DNA from: JACQCE01 sp041484905
Lineage (GTDB): Bacteria; Nitrospirota; Nitrospiria; JACQCE01
Length of the DNA: 17,986 bases
NCBI GenBank assembly: GCA_041484905.1
Contig: JBGPIL010000019.1
Span: 1 to 17,986 of the forward strand
Reading direction: 5' to 3'
Part shown: positions 1-7,271 of the stretch, in pieces
Numbering within the stretch: the first letter of the stretch is position 1
Layout of the letters: every line of letters begins with the position of its first letter
Translations under genes and position numbers: made by a program
The notes under the pieces: model-generated
Told to the model about the DNA's origin: nothing
Databases searched by the model: none
Seen by the model: the letters and a program-made list of their open reading frames with translations, nothing else

Positions 1-476
1 AGCCGGCAGGCCAATCGCCGCTCCTGTTTGCTGGAGACAATACCGTGCAACGTGACCAGGCCATTTTTCGCGAAGAGCCGAAGCGCCATGATATGGAGCA
101 GTGGGGCGTCCTCGAGGGTTGACCGGCCCTCCCGTTCGATCGTCAGATCCCGGTTCAACTCCTCCACAACATGGATGTCATTCATGACTGCCGTAACACC
201 CGGCACCTCCGTGGCCAGCCGTTCGGCCGTCCCTTTTTCTTCCGGGCTCAGGGCGGTGCCATCCAGCGTCACCATTCCGCGATGCACCGAGACGCCGATC
301 CGGCCGGGATCCAGATGGCCCTCGTGCTCCATCAGCGATTTCAGCGTCGTCGCAATCCACAGATCGCCCGGCGCCGGCAACGCCCAGACCGGCAGCGCGT
401 TCCAGAGTGCGATGGCCAGGGTCAGCAGCAGGATCATCACGCCACGTTTATTCCTTGTCGGGCTGTTTGGGTTCAT
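1..476 (-). CDS. Periplasmic BON-domain protein, OsmY-like (3' end beyond window)
   Basis: Reading the minus strand from the ATG at 476 gives an uninterrupted frame to the window edge (158 codons seen, no stop). Residues 1-32 form a signal peptide (basic NKR, hydrophobic core around VMILLLTLAIALW, likely cut after VWA). Residues 36-102 fit a BON domain, with the typical GxVTLxG strand (GMVTLDG) and a PGV turn before NDIHV. A second BON repeat starts near residue 115 (GLVTLHG) and is cut by the edge. BON domains bind membranes or envelope components and are common in osmotic and envelope stress proteins. An AGGAGG ribosome site (487-492) lies 10 nt before the start. The gene is divergent from a sensor kinase/NtrC pair and is preceded by its own sigma-54-type promoter, so it is probably a target of that pair. 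Its exact ligand is unknown. Confidence 0.85.
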   Translation of the reverse strand, partial: MNPNSPTRNKRGVMILLLTLAIALWNALPVWALPAPGDLWIATTLKSLMEHEGHLDPGRIGVSVHRGMVTLDGTALSPEEKGTAERLATEVPGVTAVMNDIHVVEELNRDLTIEREGRSTLEDAPLLHIMALRLFAKNGLVTLHGIVSSKQERRLACR

Positions 477-550
477 GGGGATTCATCCTCCTCGTAATGG
501 TTCCTACATTTCCTGATCAGATGATCACCCTCTTAGCCGCCAGATGAAAT

Positions 551-565
551 GCAAGGAGCAGACCA
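551..565 (-). promoter_or_regulatory. Sigma-54 promoter of the BON-domain gene
   Basis: On the minus strand the sequence is TGGTCTGCTCCTTGCAT. It has the -24 GG and -12 GC exactly 12 bp apart and matches TGG...TTGC of the sigma-54 consensus (TGGCAC-N5-TTGCW). The predicted transcript start is near 540, giving a leader of about 63 nt before the ATG at 476. An NtrC-family activator is encoded by the divergent operon. The call rests on motif and spacing only. Confidence 0.62.
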
Positions 566-643
566 ACCTGCCAAACACACATCTGCGGCCCTCTGTTGCT
601 TGAAACAGCACTGATCGGACGGACTTCCCCTTCTTGTCAGGGA

Positions 644-673
644 GGTGTGACCCGACTTTCGGGTCTCCACACC
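644..673. promoter_or_regulatory. Long inverted repeat, probable shared enhancer (upstream activator site)
   Basis: An inner palindrome GACCCGA-CTT-TCGGGTC (649-665) is flanked by outer arms GGTGTG (644-649) and CACACC (668-673), so about 12 bp pair on each side with a 3-nt bulge. It sits roughly 80-108 bp upstream of the predicted start of the kinase operon and 105-133 bp upstream of the predicted start of the BON gene. Those are normal enhancer distances for NtrC-type activators. It lies outside both predicted transcripts, so a DNA operator is likelier than an RNA hairpin. The region 477-791 holds no gene. Confidence 0.6.
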
Positions 674-725
674 CCATCGACAGCCGTCTAGGCCCCTCTC
701 CGCAACGGGAGCGGCGCTGCCCGCA

Positions 726-742
726 TGGCCCCAAGATTGCTT
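726..742 (+). promoter_or_regulatory. Sigma-54 promoter of the kinase/NtrC operon
   Basis: The sequence TGGCCCCAAGATTGCTT carries GG (727-728) and GC (739-740) exactly 12 bp apart and matches TGGC...TTGC of the sigma-54 consensus well. The predicted start is near 752, leaving about 40 nt before the kinase ATG at 792. Because the operon encodes an NtrC-type activator with an intact GAFTGA loop, autoregulation is the natural inference. Confidence 0.7.
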
Positions 743-791
743 GGTATTGGGTGAGCCCCCAGATGGAATTGCGGACAGGAAATTGCTTACA

Positions 792-2327
792 ATGGTAAAC
801 ATGCGGCTGATCTGGTCGTATCGATGGCGGGTGGCGTGGGTGATGCTGGTGATGCTGGTGACCACGACCGGCCTCTTTTTCTTTCTGAACTATCAAATCG
901 AACGGCAGATCCTCACCGATCAGATCCGGCAGCGGGCCAAGCTGGTGGGCAAAACCGTCCGGATGAACCTCGTCACCCTCCTGGCCGACAACGAACGCCG
1001 GGATTTTGCCAGCCTGCCGCCGGGCGAAAGAGATGAAATCCGCCAATTTATTCAGCATTTCAGTGAGGGTGAGGACCGGCTCGACCTGTACGGCCAGAAC
1101 GCGGGCATCCATGATCTCTTCTTCATCGGGCCCGACAACCGCGTGGTCATCGACTATCCCATCCAACGCGAAGGCCGTCTGCTGCCCACGGATGAACGCA
1201 TCGACGAGACCACATTCGTCTTCCGGCAGCTCAACGAAATCGACACCCGCATCATCTCCAGGGGGCGGAACACGTTCCTGCTGCTCACGTTCCCCGTCTT
1301 TCAGCAGGGAAGACTGCTCGGGTTCGGGCGGATCGAGATGTCGATGAACGCCGAACAGGCCCTGCTGGCCAAGATCAGGTTTTGGGACATGATCGCCGGC
1401 GGCAGCCTGCTGCTGCTGGGCCTGGTCTTCTCCCTCTGGCTGGCGAAAAGCGTCACGAAACCGATCGGCGAGTTGGTGCAGGCGGCGCGCCGGATCGGCG
1501 AAGGGAAGCTCCAGCCGCGGCTGAACGAATCGCGCAAGGATGAGATCGGCATCCTGATGGCGGCGTTTAACCGCATGGCGGACGGCATCAGCCGGCTGGA
1601 AGAGACCCAGAAACGGCTGAAAAAACTGGAGATCGCGGGCCAGCTCGGCGCCCTTGTGGCGCACGAGATCAAGAACCCGCTCAACAGCATCGGGCTCACG
1701 ATCGACCATCTCCGTGACCGCTTTGCCCCGGCCGATCCGGAGGCCAGACGCAAGTTTGTGGCCTTGTCCTCCAACATCACCAACGAGGTCAACCGCCTGA
1801 ACCAGATCGTGGAGAGTTTTCTCCGTTCCGCTAAACCGCCCACGCTGTCGCGCCAGCCGACCGATCTGAACGACCTGATCGACGAAACGGTGACATCGAT
1901 CGCGCCGCAGGCCCGGCAGCAGCAGGTGAAGATTCACCGCCAGTTTGACCGCGCGCTGCCCAAGCTGCCCGCCGACTATCACCAGCTGCGGCAGGCCCTG
2001 CTGAATCTGATGATCAACGCGCTGCAGGCCATGCCCGGCGGCGGCGAGTTGGAATTGTCGACGGCGCTGGTTGATGGCACGGGGGGCGCGCCCCCGCGCG
2101 TCGCGATCGCCGTCAAGGACACGGGCTGCGGCATCGCGTCGGAGCACCTGCCCCATCTGTTCGATCCCTACTACACCACCAAGCAACGGGGCTTCGGCCT
2201 GGGGCTGTCGATGGTGGAACAGATCGTCCAGCATCACGAGGGCACGATCGACGTCTCCAGCCAGCCCGGCAACGGGTCGGTCTTCACGATCCTGCTCCCC
2301 GTCGAGACGGACACGCGCCATGCATAG
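792..2327 (+). CDS. Membrane-bound sensor histidine kinase
   Basis: This is a 511-residue kinase that would autophosphorylate and pass phosphate to the NtrC-type regulator next door. TM1 is at about residues 13-35, followed by an extracytoplasmic sensor of about 160 residues (possibly a Cache/PAS-like fold, around LFFIGPDNRVVIDYP). TM2 is at about 200-220, then a HAMP domain with TKPIGEL. HisKA has the phosphoacceptor His291 in HEIKNPL. The HATPase domain has N409 in the N box (NLMINALQAM), DTGCGIA as G1 and GFGLGLSM as G2. ATG 792 is chosen over the upstream TTG (741), which lies inside the sigma-54 promoter; AGGA (777-780) precedes 792, and ATG 801 is an alternative. The stop overlaps the regulator start by 8 nt. 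The layout resembles AtoS/ZraS kinases, but the signal cannot be read from the sequence. Confidence 0.93.
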   Translation: MVNMRLIWSYRWRVAWVMLVMLVTTTGLFFFLNYQIERQILTDQIRQRAKLVGKTVRMNLVTLLADNERRDFASLPPGERDEIRQFIQHFSEGEDRLDLYGQNAGIHDLFFIGPDNRVVIDYPIQREGRLLPTDERIDETTFVFRQLNEIDTRIISRGRNTFLLLTFPVFQQGRLLGFGRIEMSMNAEQALLAKIRFWDMIAGGSLLLLGLVFSLWLAKSVTKPIGELVQAARRIGEGKLQPRLNESRKDEIGILMAAFNRMADGISRLEETQKRLKKLEIAGQLGALVAHEIKNPLNSIGLTIDHLRDRFAPADPEARRKFVALSSNITNEVNRLNQIVESFLRSAKPPTLSRQPTDLNDLIDETVTSIAPQARQQQVKIHRQFDRALPKLPADYHQLRQALLNLMINALQAMPGGGELELSTALVDGTGGAPPRVAIAVKDTGCGIASEHLPHLFDPYYTTKQRGFGLGLSMVEQIVQHHEGTIDVSSQPGNGSVFTILLPVETDTRHA

Positions 2328-3762
2328 CGTCCTCATCGTCGATGACGAACCGGTGCAGGCCGGCATTCTGGGCGAAATCCTCACCCACGAGGGCTTCGAC
2401 GTCACCACCCACACCCAGCCCGCGCAGGCGCTGGCCCTGGCGCAGCGCCAGTCGTTCGATCTGGTGATCTGCGATCTGAAAATGCCCGGCATGGACGGCG
2501 TCGCACTGCTGCAGCAGTTGAGAAAAATCCATCCCGATCTGACGGTCATCATCATGACGGCCCACGGGACGATCGAGACGGCCGTCAACGCCATGCGCCA
2601 CGGCGCGTTCGATTACGTCACAAAGCCGTTTTCCAAGGAGGAGCTGTTGATCACCGTTCAGCGGGCGATGAAGCACCTGGAGCTGCGCCGGGAGAATGTC
2701 TATCTGCGGGAGGAATTGGGGCTACGCGCGGCGGCGGCGACATTAATCGGCCGCGGCGAGGCGATGCAACGGATTTACCGCATGATGGCCAAGATCGCGC
2801 AGGACGACAAGGCCACGGTCCTGATCCAGGGGGAAACGGGCACCGGCAAGGAGCTGGTCGCGCGGATCATCCATCAGATGAGTCCCCGTCGGGAGGCGCC
2901 GTTCATCGCCGTCAACTGCGCCGCGGTTCCGGAGAGCATGATGGAAAGCGAGTTTTTCGGCTACGAGAAGGGCGCGTTTACCGGCGCGATCAACGCGAAA
3001 CCGGGCCGGTTCGAACTGGCCGACCGGGGCACGTTGTTCCTTGACGAGGTCGCCGAACTGAACGCCGAGATCCAGGGCAAGCTCCTTCGGGTGCTCCAGA
3101 CACGGGAGTTCGAGCGCCTCGGCGGCACGCGCACTCATCACGTCGACATCCGCATTCTGGCCGCGACCAACAAGCCGCTGCACGAGGAAGTCCGGGCCGG
3201 CCGTTTTCGTGAGGATCTGTTCTACCGCCTGAATATCGTCCCCATCACGCTGCCGCCGTTGCGTGAGCGCAGAGAGGACATCCCGCTGCTGGCCGATTAT
3301 TTCCTGGAGCAATTCCACTCGGGAGGCAAACGGAAGATGACGCTCTCCCCTGACGCCGTCACGCTGCTGACCCAATATGACTATCCGGGCAACGTCCGGG
3401 AGCTTGAAAATCTGCTGGAACGGGCGGTGATCCTCTCCGACGGATCGGTGATCACGCCGCACGAGCTTCACATCCGCCCCGTCACCGCCCCCCTCTCCAC
3501 GGCGCCGCCTGCCGCGCCAACAACCCAGTCCCCCCGGCCTACCCCCGAACCCTCTCATGACTCGCTCCTGCCCGACTCACTGCTGGAAGTCAGCCGGTAT
3601 GCGGCCGAGGAGGCGGAGAAACGGGCCATCCTCGATGCGCTGCAGGCCACCGACTGGAACCGGGTCAAGGCGGCCAAGCGGCTGCAGATCGATTACAAAA
3701 CCCTGCGGCTGAAAATCCGCCGCTACGGCTTGTCCGCGCACGGCAAGCCGCCCGCCGCATGA
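2320..3762 (+). CDS. NtrC-family sigma-54-dependent response regulator
   Basis: A 480-residue enhancer-binding protein with three domains. The receiver has DDE at 8-10, the phosphoacceptor Asp52 (CDLKMPGMDG) and K in VTKPFS. The AAA+ domain (about 145-385) has Walker A GETGTGKE at 171-178, the sigma-54-contacting GAFTGA loop intact at 218-223 and Walker B GTLFLDE. A Pro/Thr-rich linker (about 390-425) leads to a Fis-type helix-turn-helix in the last 45 residues (WNRVKAAKRLQIDYKTLRLKIRRYG). ATG 2320 lies inside the end of the kinase gene, so translation is coupled; upstream in-frame starts would only read kinase sequence. The likely targets are its own operon and the divergent BON gene, whose sigma-54 promoters share an inverted repeat between them. 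Confidence 0.95.
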   Translation: MHSVLIVDDEPVQAGILGEILTHEGFDVTTHTQPAQALALAQRQSFDLVICDLKMPGMDGVALLQQLRKIHPDLTVIIMTAHGTIETAVNAMRHGAFDYVTKPFSKEELLITVQRAMKHLELRRENVYLREELGLRAAAATLIGRGEAMQRIYRMMAKIAQDDKATVLIQGETGTGKELVARIIHQMSPRREAPFIAVNCAAVPESMMESEFFGYEKGAFTGAINAKPGRFELADRGTLFLDEVAELNAEIQGKLLRVLQTREFERLGGTRTHHVDIRILAATNKPLHEEVRAGRFREDLFYRLNIVPITLPPLRERREDIPLLADYFLEQFHSGGKRKMTLSPDAVTLLTQYDYPGNVRELENLLERAVILSDGSVITPHELHIRPVTAPLSTAPPAAPTTQSPRPTPEPSHDSLLPDSLLEVSRYAAEEAEKRAILDALQATDWNRVKAAKRLQIDYKTLRLKIRRYGLSAHGKPPAA

Positions 3763-4355
3763 AGAGCCTCCCGGTCCGAGGCGTGCCCGTGGCGGCGATT
3801 GCCGTCGTAGGGCTGGCGGTTCTAGTCTGGGTGGAACTGGCCATCTCCTCGCGCGTGGCGCATCGGGCGGCGTTCGATCCGTCCACATTGTCGTCAGCCG
3901 AGCGCGCACAGCTGTCGGAGCTGGTGCTGAACGTCGCGGAGGCGCCGCAGGAGACGCTGCCGGAGGCGCGTGATCGCGCCTGGGCGATTCTGCGACGGCA
4001 GGGCGCCGATCCGGCCGCCATCCGGCAAGGATTGGAACCGATTTTTCTCAAGATCGGTCAGGGACCGAGACTCTTCTGGACTGACGCGCAGCAGGCCATC
4101 GCCGAACAACGGCCGGTCAAAAGCGAGGCGCGCATGCAGTGGGAGGCGGAGCTGATGGGCGACGGCTGGCTGACGCTGGCGCAACGGCGCCGCTATGACG
4201 ATTTTATGGAGCGGCTTGCGAGGCAGGAGCCGATCGAATCGACCCATGGGATGGACATTGCCATCAACGACCGTATGGCCGGCACCATCCGATCGAGCCT
4301 GGACGACGGCGAGCTGCACAGCGCGGTGGCCGCACTGCTGACCCCGCCCGAATAA
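3759..4355 (+). CDS. Small membrane-anchored protein of unknown function
   Basis: A 198-residue protein whose ATG overlaps the regulator stop (ATGA), so it belongs to the kinase operon. Residues 9-28 form one hydrophobic segment (VPVAAIAVVGLAVLVWVELA), either an uncleaved anchor or a signal peptide. The rest is charged and mostly helical, with SSAERAQLSELVL near 45-57 and a C-terminal part around WLTLAQRRRYDDFMERLARQ. I recognise no family. Conserved coupling to a kinase/regulator pair hints at an accessory or output role at the membrane, facing the periplasm if the usual orientation holds. It is the last gene before a convergent gene on the other strand. Confidence 0.78.
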   Translation: MKSLPVRGVPVAAIAVVGLAVLVWVELAISSRVAHRAAFDPSTLSSAERAQLSELVLNVAEAPQETLPEARDRAWAILRRQGADPAAIRQGLEPIFLKIGQGPRLFWTDAQQAIAEQRPVKSEARMQWEAELMGDGWLTLAQRRRYDDFMERLARQEPIESTHGMDIAINDRMAGTIRSSLDDGELHSAVAALLTPPE

Positions 4356-4361
4356 TTTGAT

Positions 4362-4412
4362 GCGGGGGCCCGTGCGAAAAGAACAAGGAAAGGTTCTCCG
4401 ATGCCCCCACGC
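4362..4412 (+). terminator. Possible hairpin ending the plus-strand operon
   Basis: GCGGGGGC (4362-4369) can pair with GCCCCCACGC (4403-4412) with a small bulge, and an inner AGAAC/GTTCT pair shortens the loop. It begins 6 nt after the stop at 4355. There is no T run, so it is not a canonical intrinsic terminator; it may cap or protect the mRNA end. The rest of the 130-bp convergent gap (4356-4485) shows no gene. Confidence 0.25.
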
Positions 4413-4462
4413 CCCGAGCCACCTCTGGTTTCCCATCGGCCACCAGTAGCCCTTGGTTTTCT

Positions 4463-4476
4463 TTGGGCCCGCCCAA
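4463..4476. terminator. Palindrome between convergent genes, weak terminator candidate
   Basis: TTGGGC-CC-GCCCAA is a perfect palindrome 10 nt beyond the copD stop codon. Its minus-strand read is followed by an A-rich stretch, not a U tract, so termination is uncertain. Confidence 0.2.
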
Positions 4477-4485
4477 TAAAGCCGA

Positions 4486-5508
4486 TCAGTGATGCATCGA
4501 CTCCGGCTCAGGATGCTCCATGGGGGGGTGATGCATCGGGGCCGTCGTCATCGACAGACTGCCGGACGGCGGGGTTTGCGTGAGTACGGCGGCGAGCAGC
4601 ATGACGATCGCCACCACGCCGACCTCAACGGCAATGGCGCGTCGGAACAGTGACATTCCAGCGGTCTCCCTGCCGCGGCGCAAGCCCGGCAGCACAACAA
4701 ACCGGCTCACCCCTCCCAACACCACCGCCACGGCCGTCAGCGCGGCCTTGAGCGTCACCAGCTCTCCATAGGTTGAGGCAAAGGGCGCGGTGAGCGTCAC
4801 CCCTCGTTGGAAGGCACTGAACAAACCGGCCGACACCAACACCAGCACGCACGTCATCGCCATCGGAGAGAACCGCTCCAGCGTTCGGATCAACAACGCT
4901 CTGGCGGCCGGCTCGGTTCGCTTCATTAACGCGGGCACCAAGACGGCAAGCGGCGCCAATCCACCCGCCCAGAATGAGACGGCCAGCAGATGAAGCCAGT
5001 CGGCCAGAACATCCATTGACCAATTGCCCTGATCGGCCGCATGACCGGTCAGCGACTGGGTCAGACAGAAGAGCGCGCCGAGGCCAAGCAGCAGGCCGCT
5101 GCGCCGCACCGGTCCTTCCCCATCGACCCGGCGACGACTCCAGACCAGTGCTAGACCGATCCACAACAGCATCTGCGCGATCACCACATGACCGAGATGG
5201 GTCCGCGTCAGAATCGGCCAGAAAAACGGGCCCAGTTCGCCCAACGAGCGGCGGCTCATCATCATCGATTGATGGACAAATCCGACACACATGATCACCA
5301 AAATCAGACTGAGCGCCCCAAGACCCAGCCGACGATGCCAGCACTCCACAAGCCGCCGGCCATCCCCCTGCACGCCAAGCCCGTCCGACCGAACGACGAC
5401 GGCCAGAAATCCCAGCCAACCCATCACCAGAATGAGCGGAATCAACTCCAGCGCACGCAGGAGCGATCCCGTGAGCAGATGGCTGAACGACAGTTCCATC
5501 CCGGTCAC
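4486..5508 (-). CDS. copD: CopD family copper transport/resistance membrane protein
   Basis: A 340-residue polytopic inner-membrane protein with about eight hydrophobic helices, for example LLRALELIPLILVMGWLGFL near the N terminus and WLHLLAVSFWAGGLAPLAVL mid-protein, the latter being the hallmark of CopD (membrane histidine followed by WAGGL). CopD proteins work with periplasmic CopC in copper uptake or handling. The C terminus is unusually rich in Met and His (MTTAPMHHPPMEHP then ESMHH), a plausible copper-binding tail. GTG 5508 overlaps the CopC stop as GTGA, which supports coupled translation; ATG 5499 is the alternative start. CopC and CopD are separate proteins here, unlike YcnJ-type fusions. 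Confidence 0.9.
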   Translation of the reverse strand: MTGMELSFSHLLTGSLLRALELIPLILVMGWLGFLAVVVRSDGLGVQGDGRRLVECWHRRLGLGALSLILVIMCVGFVHQSMMMSRRSLGELGPFFWPILTRTHLGHVVIAQMLLWIGLALVWSRRRVDGEGPVRRSGLLLGLGALFCLTQSLTGHAADQGNWSMDVLADWLHLLAVSFWAGGLAPLAVLVPALMKRTEPAARALLIRTLERFSPMAMTCVLVLVSAGLFSAFQRGVTLTAPFASTYGELVTLKAALTAVAVVLGGVSRFVVLPGLRRGRETAGMSLFRRAIAVEVGVVAIVMLLAAVLTQTPPSGSLSMTTAPMHHPPMEHPEPESMHH

Positions 5509-5888
5509 GGACTGCTCCGAACGGTGAAATCAAACTTCCCCTCGGTGCGGTGGCCGTCCACGGAGACCACGTCCCAGGCGACGGTGTAGATTCCCGGCGG
5601 CAACGACGGCACCGCCGTCGCCAACAGCGTGGGATCGTTCGGATCCAAGCCACCCGGGCCCGTATCAACACGCTGCCCCTGTTGATTCATCACGTGGATG
5701 GTGCTGAAGAGCGGCTCCAACCGGCCGTCAAACCAGATGCGCACCATCGAGGGAGCCGCCGGCACGTCCGAACCGACCCGCGGGTCGGAGTGATCGGGGA
5801 ATGCGTGGGGCGACGCCTGACCGGCCCAGAGCAGCAGAACCAGGCCCAAGCCGGCCGACACAGCGATGATCTGATCACGCCCGATCAT
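5505..5888 (-). CDS. copC: CopC family periplasmic copper-binding protein
   Basis: A 127-residue exported protein. Residues 6-25 form a signal peptide, cut close to SPHAFPDHSDP, which places His28 near the mature N terminus as in CopC. The body matches the CopC beta-sandwich: VRIWFDGRLEPLFSTIHV, then LPPGIYTVAWDVVSVDGHRTEGKFDFTV. The DGH motif supplies the Asp and His that complete the Cu(II) site with the N-terminal His. The Met-rich Cu(I) loop of classical CopC is absent, so this is probably the Cu(II)-only type. ATG 5888 overlaps the stop of the upstream membrane protein (ATGA), and the stop overlaps copD, so three genes are translationally linked. Confidence 0.92.
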   Translation of the reverse strand: MIGRDQIIAVSAGLGLVLLLWAGQASPHAFPDHSDPRVGSDVPAAPSMVRIWFDGRLEPLFSTIHVMNQQGQRVDTGPGGLDPNDPTLLATAVPSLPPGIYTVAWDVVSVDGHRTEGKFDFTVRSSP

Positions 5889-6784
5889 TGGAGCAGCGGA
5901 TGGAACAGCGATGGCATCATGTCGTCCAGGAACAGATGGAGCATGCCGATGACGCCGATGTTGTCGCCCGTGTTGTGCATCAACGGCACCTGCGCTTCCA
6001 GCCCGATCTCGATATATTTGCCCGCCCAGACGAAACCCGGATAGGCATAGGTCACCGTCCGTCCCCGCTCCACACCGCTGAGCTGGCTGTCGAAACTGAA
6101 TTCCACCTGGGGAAACACCCGGTTGAACGGCCAGGGAATGCCGACGTCTTTGACGAACGACTGGAGATAGATCAGGCTGTACTGAACGACCAGCCTCGTG
6201 TGCAACATCGTGCCGTCCGGCGTGGTGGCGCCGACCGGATCTTCAATCCCCAGCGCGCCCTCCATGGCCAAGGGCCGCAGCCAGCCGAGCGTCTGCGGCA
6301 GATCACCCCACCCCTTCCCAAACGCGAGTTGGGCGCCCAGGGAACTATGCGCCTCGCTCACATTGTGATTGCCCAGCGTCGACCCGAGCGAGACTTGGAC
6401 ACCAATCACCGTCTCGTGCGGCCCGTTGATATAGGGCACCCACTTCACGGCAAATTCCGGGCTGGTAAATCCCCGGCTGTTCGGCTGGGTCGGATCGAGC
6501 GGGTTGGTCATGGCATATTCTCCCCCGATGCTGACGCCGAGGTTGTCCGTCAAGCGCTTCTGCAATTCCACACCGAGCGACAGCTCCCGTCCCTCCGGCG
6601 TGCGGATGTAGGAGAACGACGGCAGGTTCATTTCATCCGCCGCGAACGGGTCCTCCATCGCGATCGGCTCCGGGAAAAAGCGCTGGCCGGCAAACCCATG
6701 CGCCCAGACGGGTACCGACGGCCACATTGAGAGACACACCCCACACAAAAAGATCAGTGCACGTAACACAACATGTCGCACCAT
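5885..6784 (-). CDS. Putative outer-membrane beta-barrel protein linked to copCD
   Basis: A 299-residue exported protein. Residues 1-25 are a signal peptide (hydrophobic LRALIFLCGVCLSMWP, cut after VWA before HGFAGQRFF). The rest is rich in alternating polar/hydrophobic strands typical of an outer-membrane barrel (ELSLGVELQKRLTDNLGVSI, ETVIGVQVSLGSTLG, YIEIGLEAQVPL) with no transmembrane helix. ATG 6784 has a clear AGGGGGAG site 7 nt upstream (6792-6799). The stop shares bases with the copC start. Role is unknown; the context suggests passage or sensing at the outer membrane within a copper-related operon. An unrelated periplasmic lectin-like fold cannot be excluded. Confidence 0.8.
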   Translation of the reverse strand: MVRHVVLRALIFLCGVCLSMWPSVPVWAHGFAGQRFFPEPIAMEDPFAADEMNLPSFSYIRTPEGRELSLGVELQKRLTDNLGVSIGGEYAMTNPLDPTQPNSRGFTSPEFAVKWVPYINGPHETVIGVQVSLGSTLGNHNVSEAHSSLGAQLAFGKGWGDLPQTLGWLRPLAMEGALGIEDPVGATTPDGTMLHTRLVVQYSLIYLQSFVKDVGIPWPFNRVFPQVEFSFDSQLSGVERGRTVTYAYPGFVWAGKYIEIGLEAQVPLMHNTGDNIGVIGMLHLFLDDMMPSLFHPLLQ

Positions 6785-6865
6785 GTCTTGACTCCCCCTG
6801 CTCCATGAGATCAGCCGCACGACGAACGAAGGCCGCGGGCGCCATTGTGTAGCGGCAGAGACTGA

Positions 6866-7192
6866 CTAGGCGAGGGAAAGCGGCGGGGCGCGGGAGGGCG
6901 CGAACGAGACGCTGGAAACGGCGGGCGGCGCAACAATCGACGCCACGACCGATCCCGAACAACGGGGCGGGCTGGTAAGAGCCGACTGTTCATCGGTGAC
7001 AATCGCCGCGCCGCTGCATTGCGTTTCCCCGCAGAGGGGATGGTGATGGGCGCTTGGGCCGGCGTGGCGGTGGGAGCCGGTTTGATGGTCAACACACGTG
7101 GCAGCGGCGGTCGCAAAGCTCAGATACCCCGCCACCAGGCAGAGCACCAAGGCTGTGGACGCGAACCGGCGTTGTCGTTGACTGTGCTGCAC
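6866..7192 (-). CDS. Small secreted His/Cys-rich protein
   Basis: The frame extends back to a TTG at 7243, but that TTG is the -35 box of a likely promoter, so I place the start at GTG 7192 (108 residues); GTG 7216 is another option. The N terminus is a good signal peptide: basic QRQRR, core STALVLCLVAGYLSFA, cut near TAAA. The mature region has clustered potential metal ligands: C..H, SHRH, HHHPLC and a further Cys (ETQCS). Such short His/Cys-rich exported proteins often accompany copper genes (compare DUF2946-like proteins), but I cannot confirm the family. Followed after 81 bp by the outer-membrane protein and copCD. Confidence 0.6.
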   Translation of the reverse strand: MQHSQRQRRFASTALVLCLVAGYLSFATAAATCVDHQTGSHRHAGPSAHHHPLCGETQCSGAAIVTDEQSALTSPPRCSGSVVASIVAPPAVSSVSFAPSRAPPLSLA

Positions 7193-7214
7193 GGCCGAAC
7201 TCGAATTCGACGGC

Positions 7215-7243
7215 ACTGTAACACAGCCCCCGGCAGCCGTCAA
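7215..7243 (-). promoter_or_regulatory. Sigma-70-like promoter for the cop gene set
   Basis: On the minus strand TTGACG (7243-7238) and TACAGT (7220-7215) are separated by exactly 17 bp. This matches TTGACA at 5 of 6 and TATAAT at 4 of 6. It lies just after the 24-heme cytochrome stop (7272) and before the His/Cys-rich gene, so the copper genes could be transcribed apart from the cytochromes. Confidence 0.45.
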
Positions 7244-7271
7244 GGCGCGGCTCGTGTGTATCCCGTGTCGC

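Noticed and set aside
590..610. Small palindrome CTGTT-N6-AACAG as a second operator
   Set aside because: Only five paired bases per side; expected by chance in a 315-bp gap.
525..2594. Very long minus-strand open frame (689 codons) across the kinase and regulator
   Set aside because: It runs antisense to a kinase with all catalytic motifs in place, has no recognisable domain, and crosses the promoter region. It is a shadow caused by high GC.
2743..3558. Minus-strand frame of 271 codons
   Set aside because: Antisense to the AAA+ domain of the first NtrC-type regulator; Arg/Gly/Asp-rich composition typical of a shadow frame.
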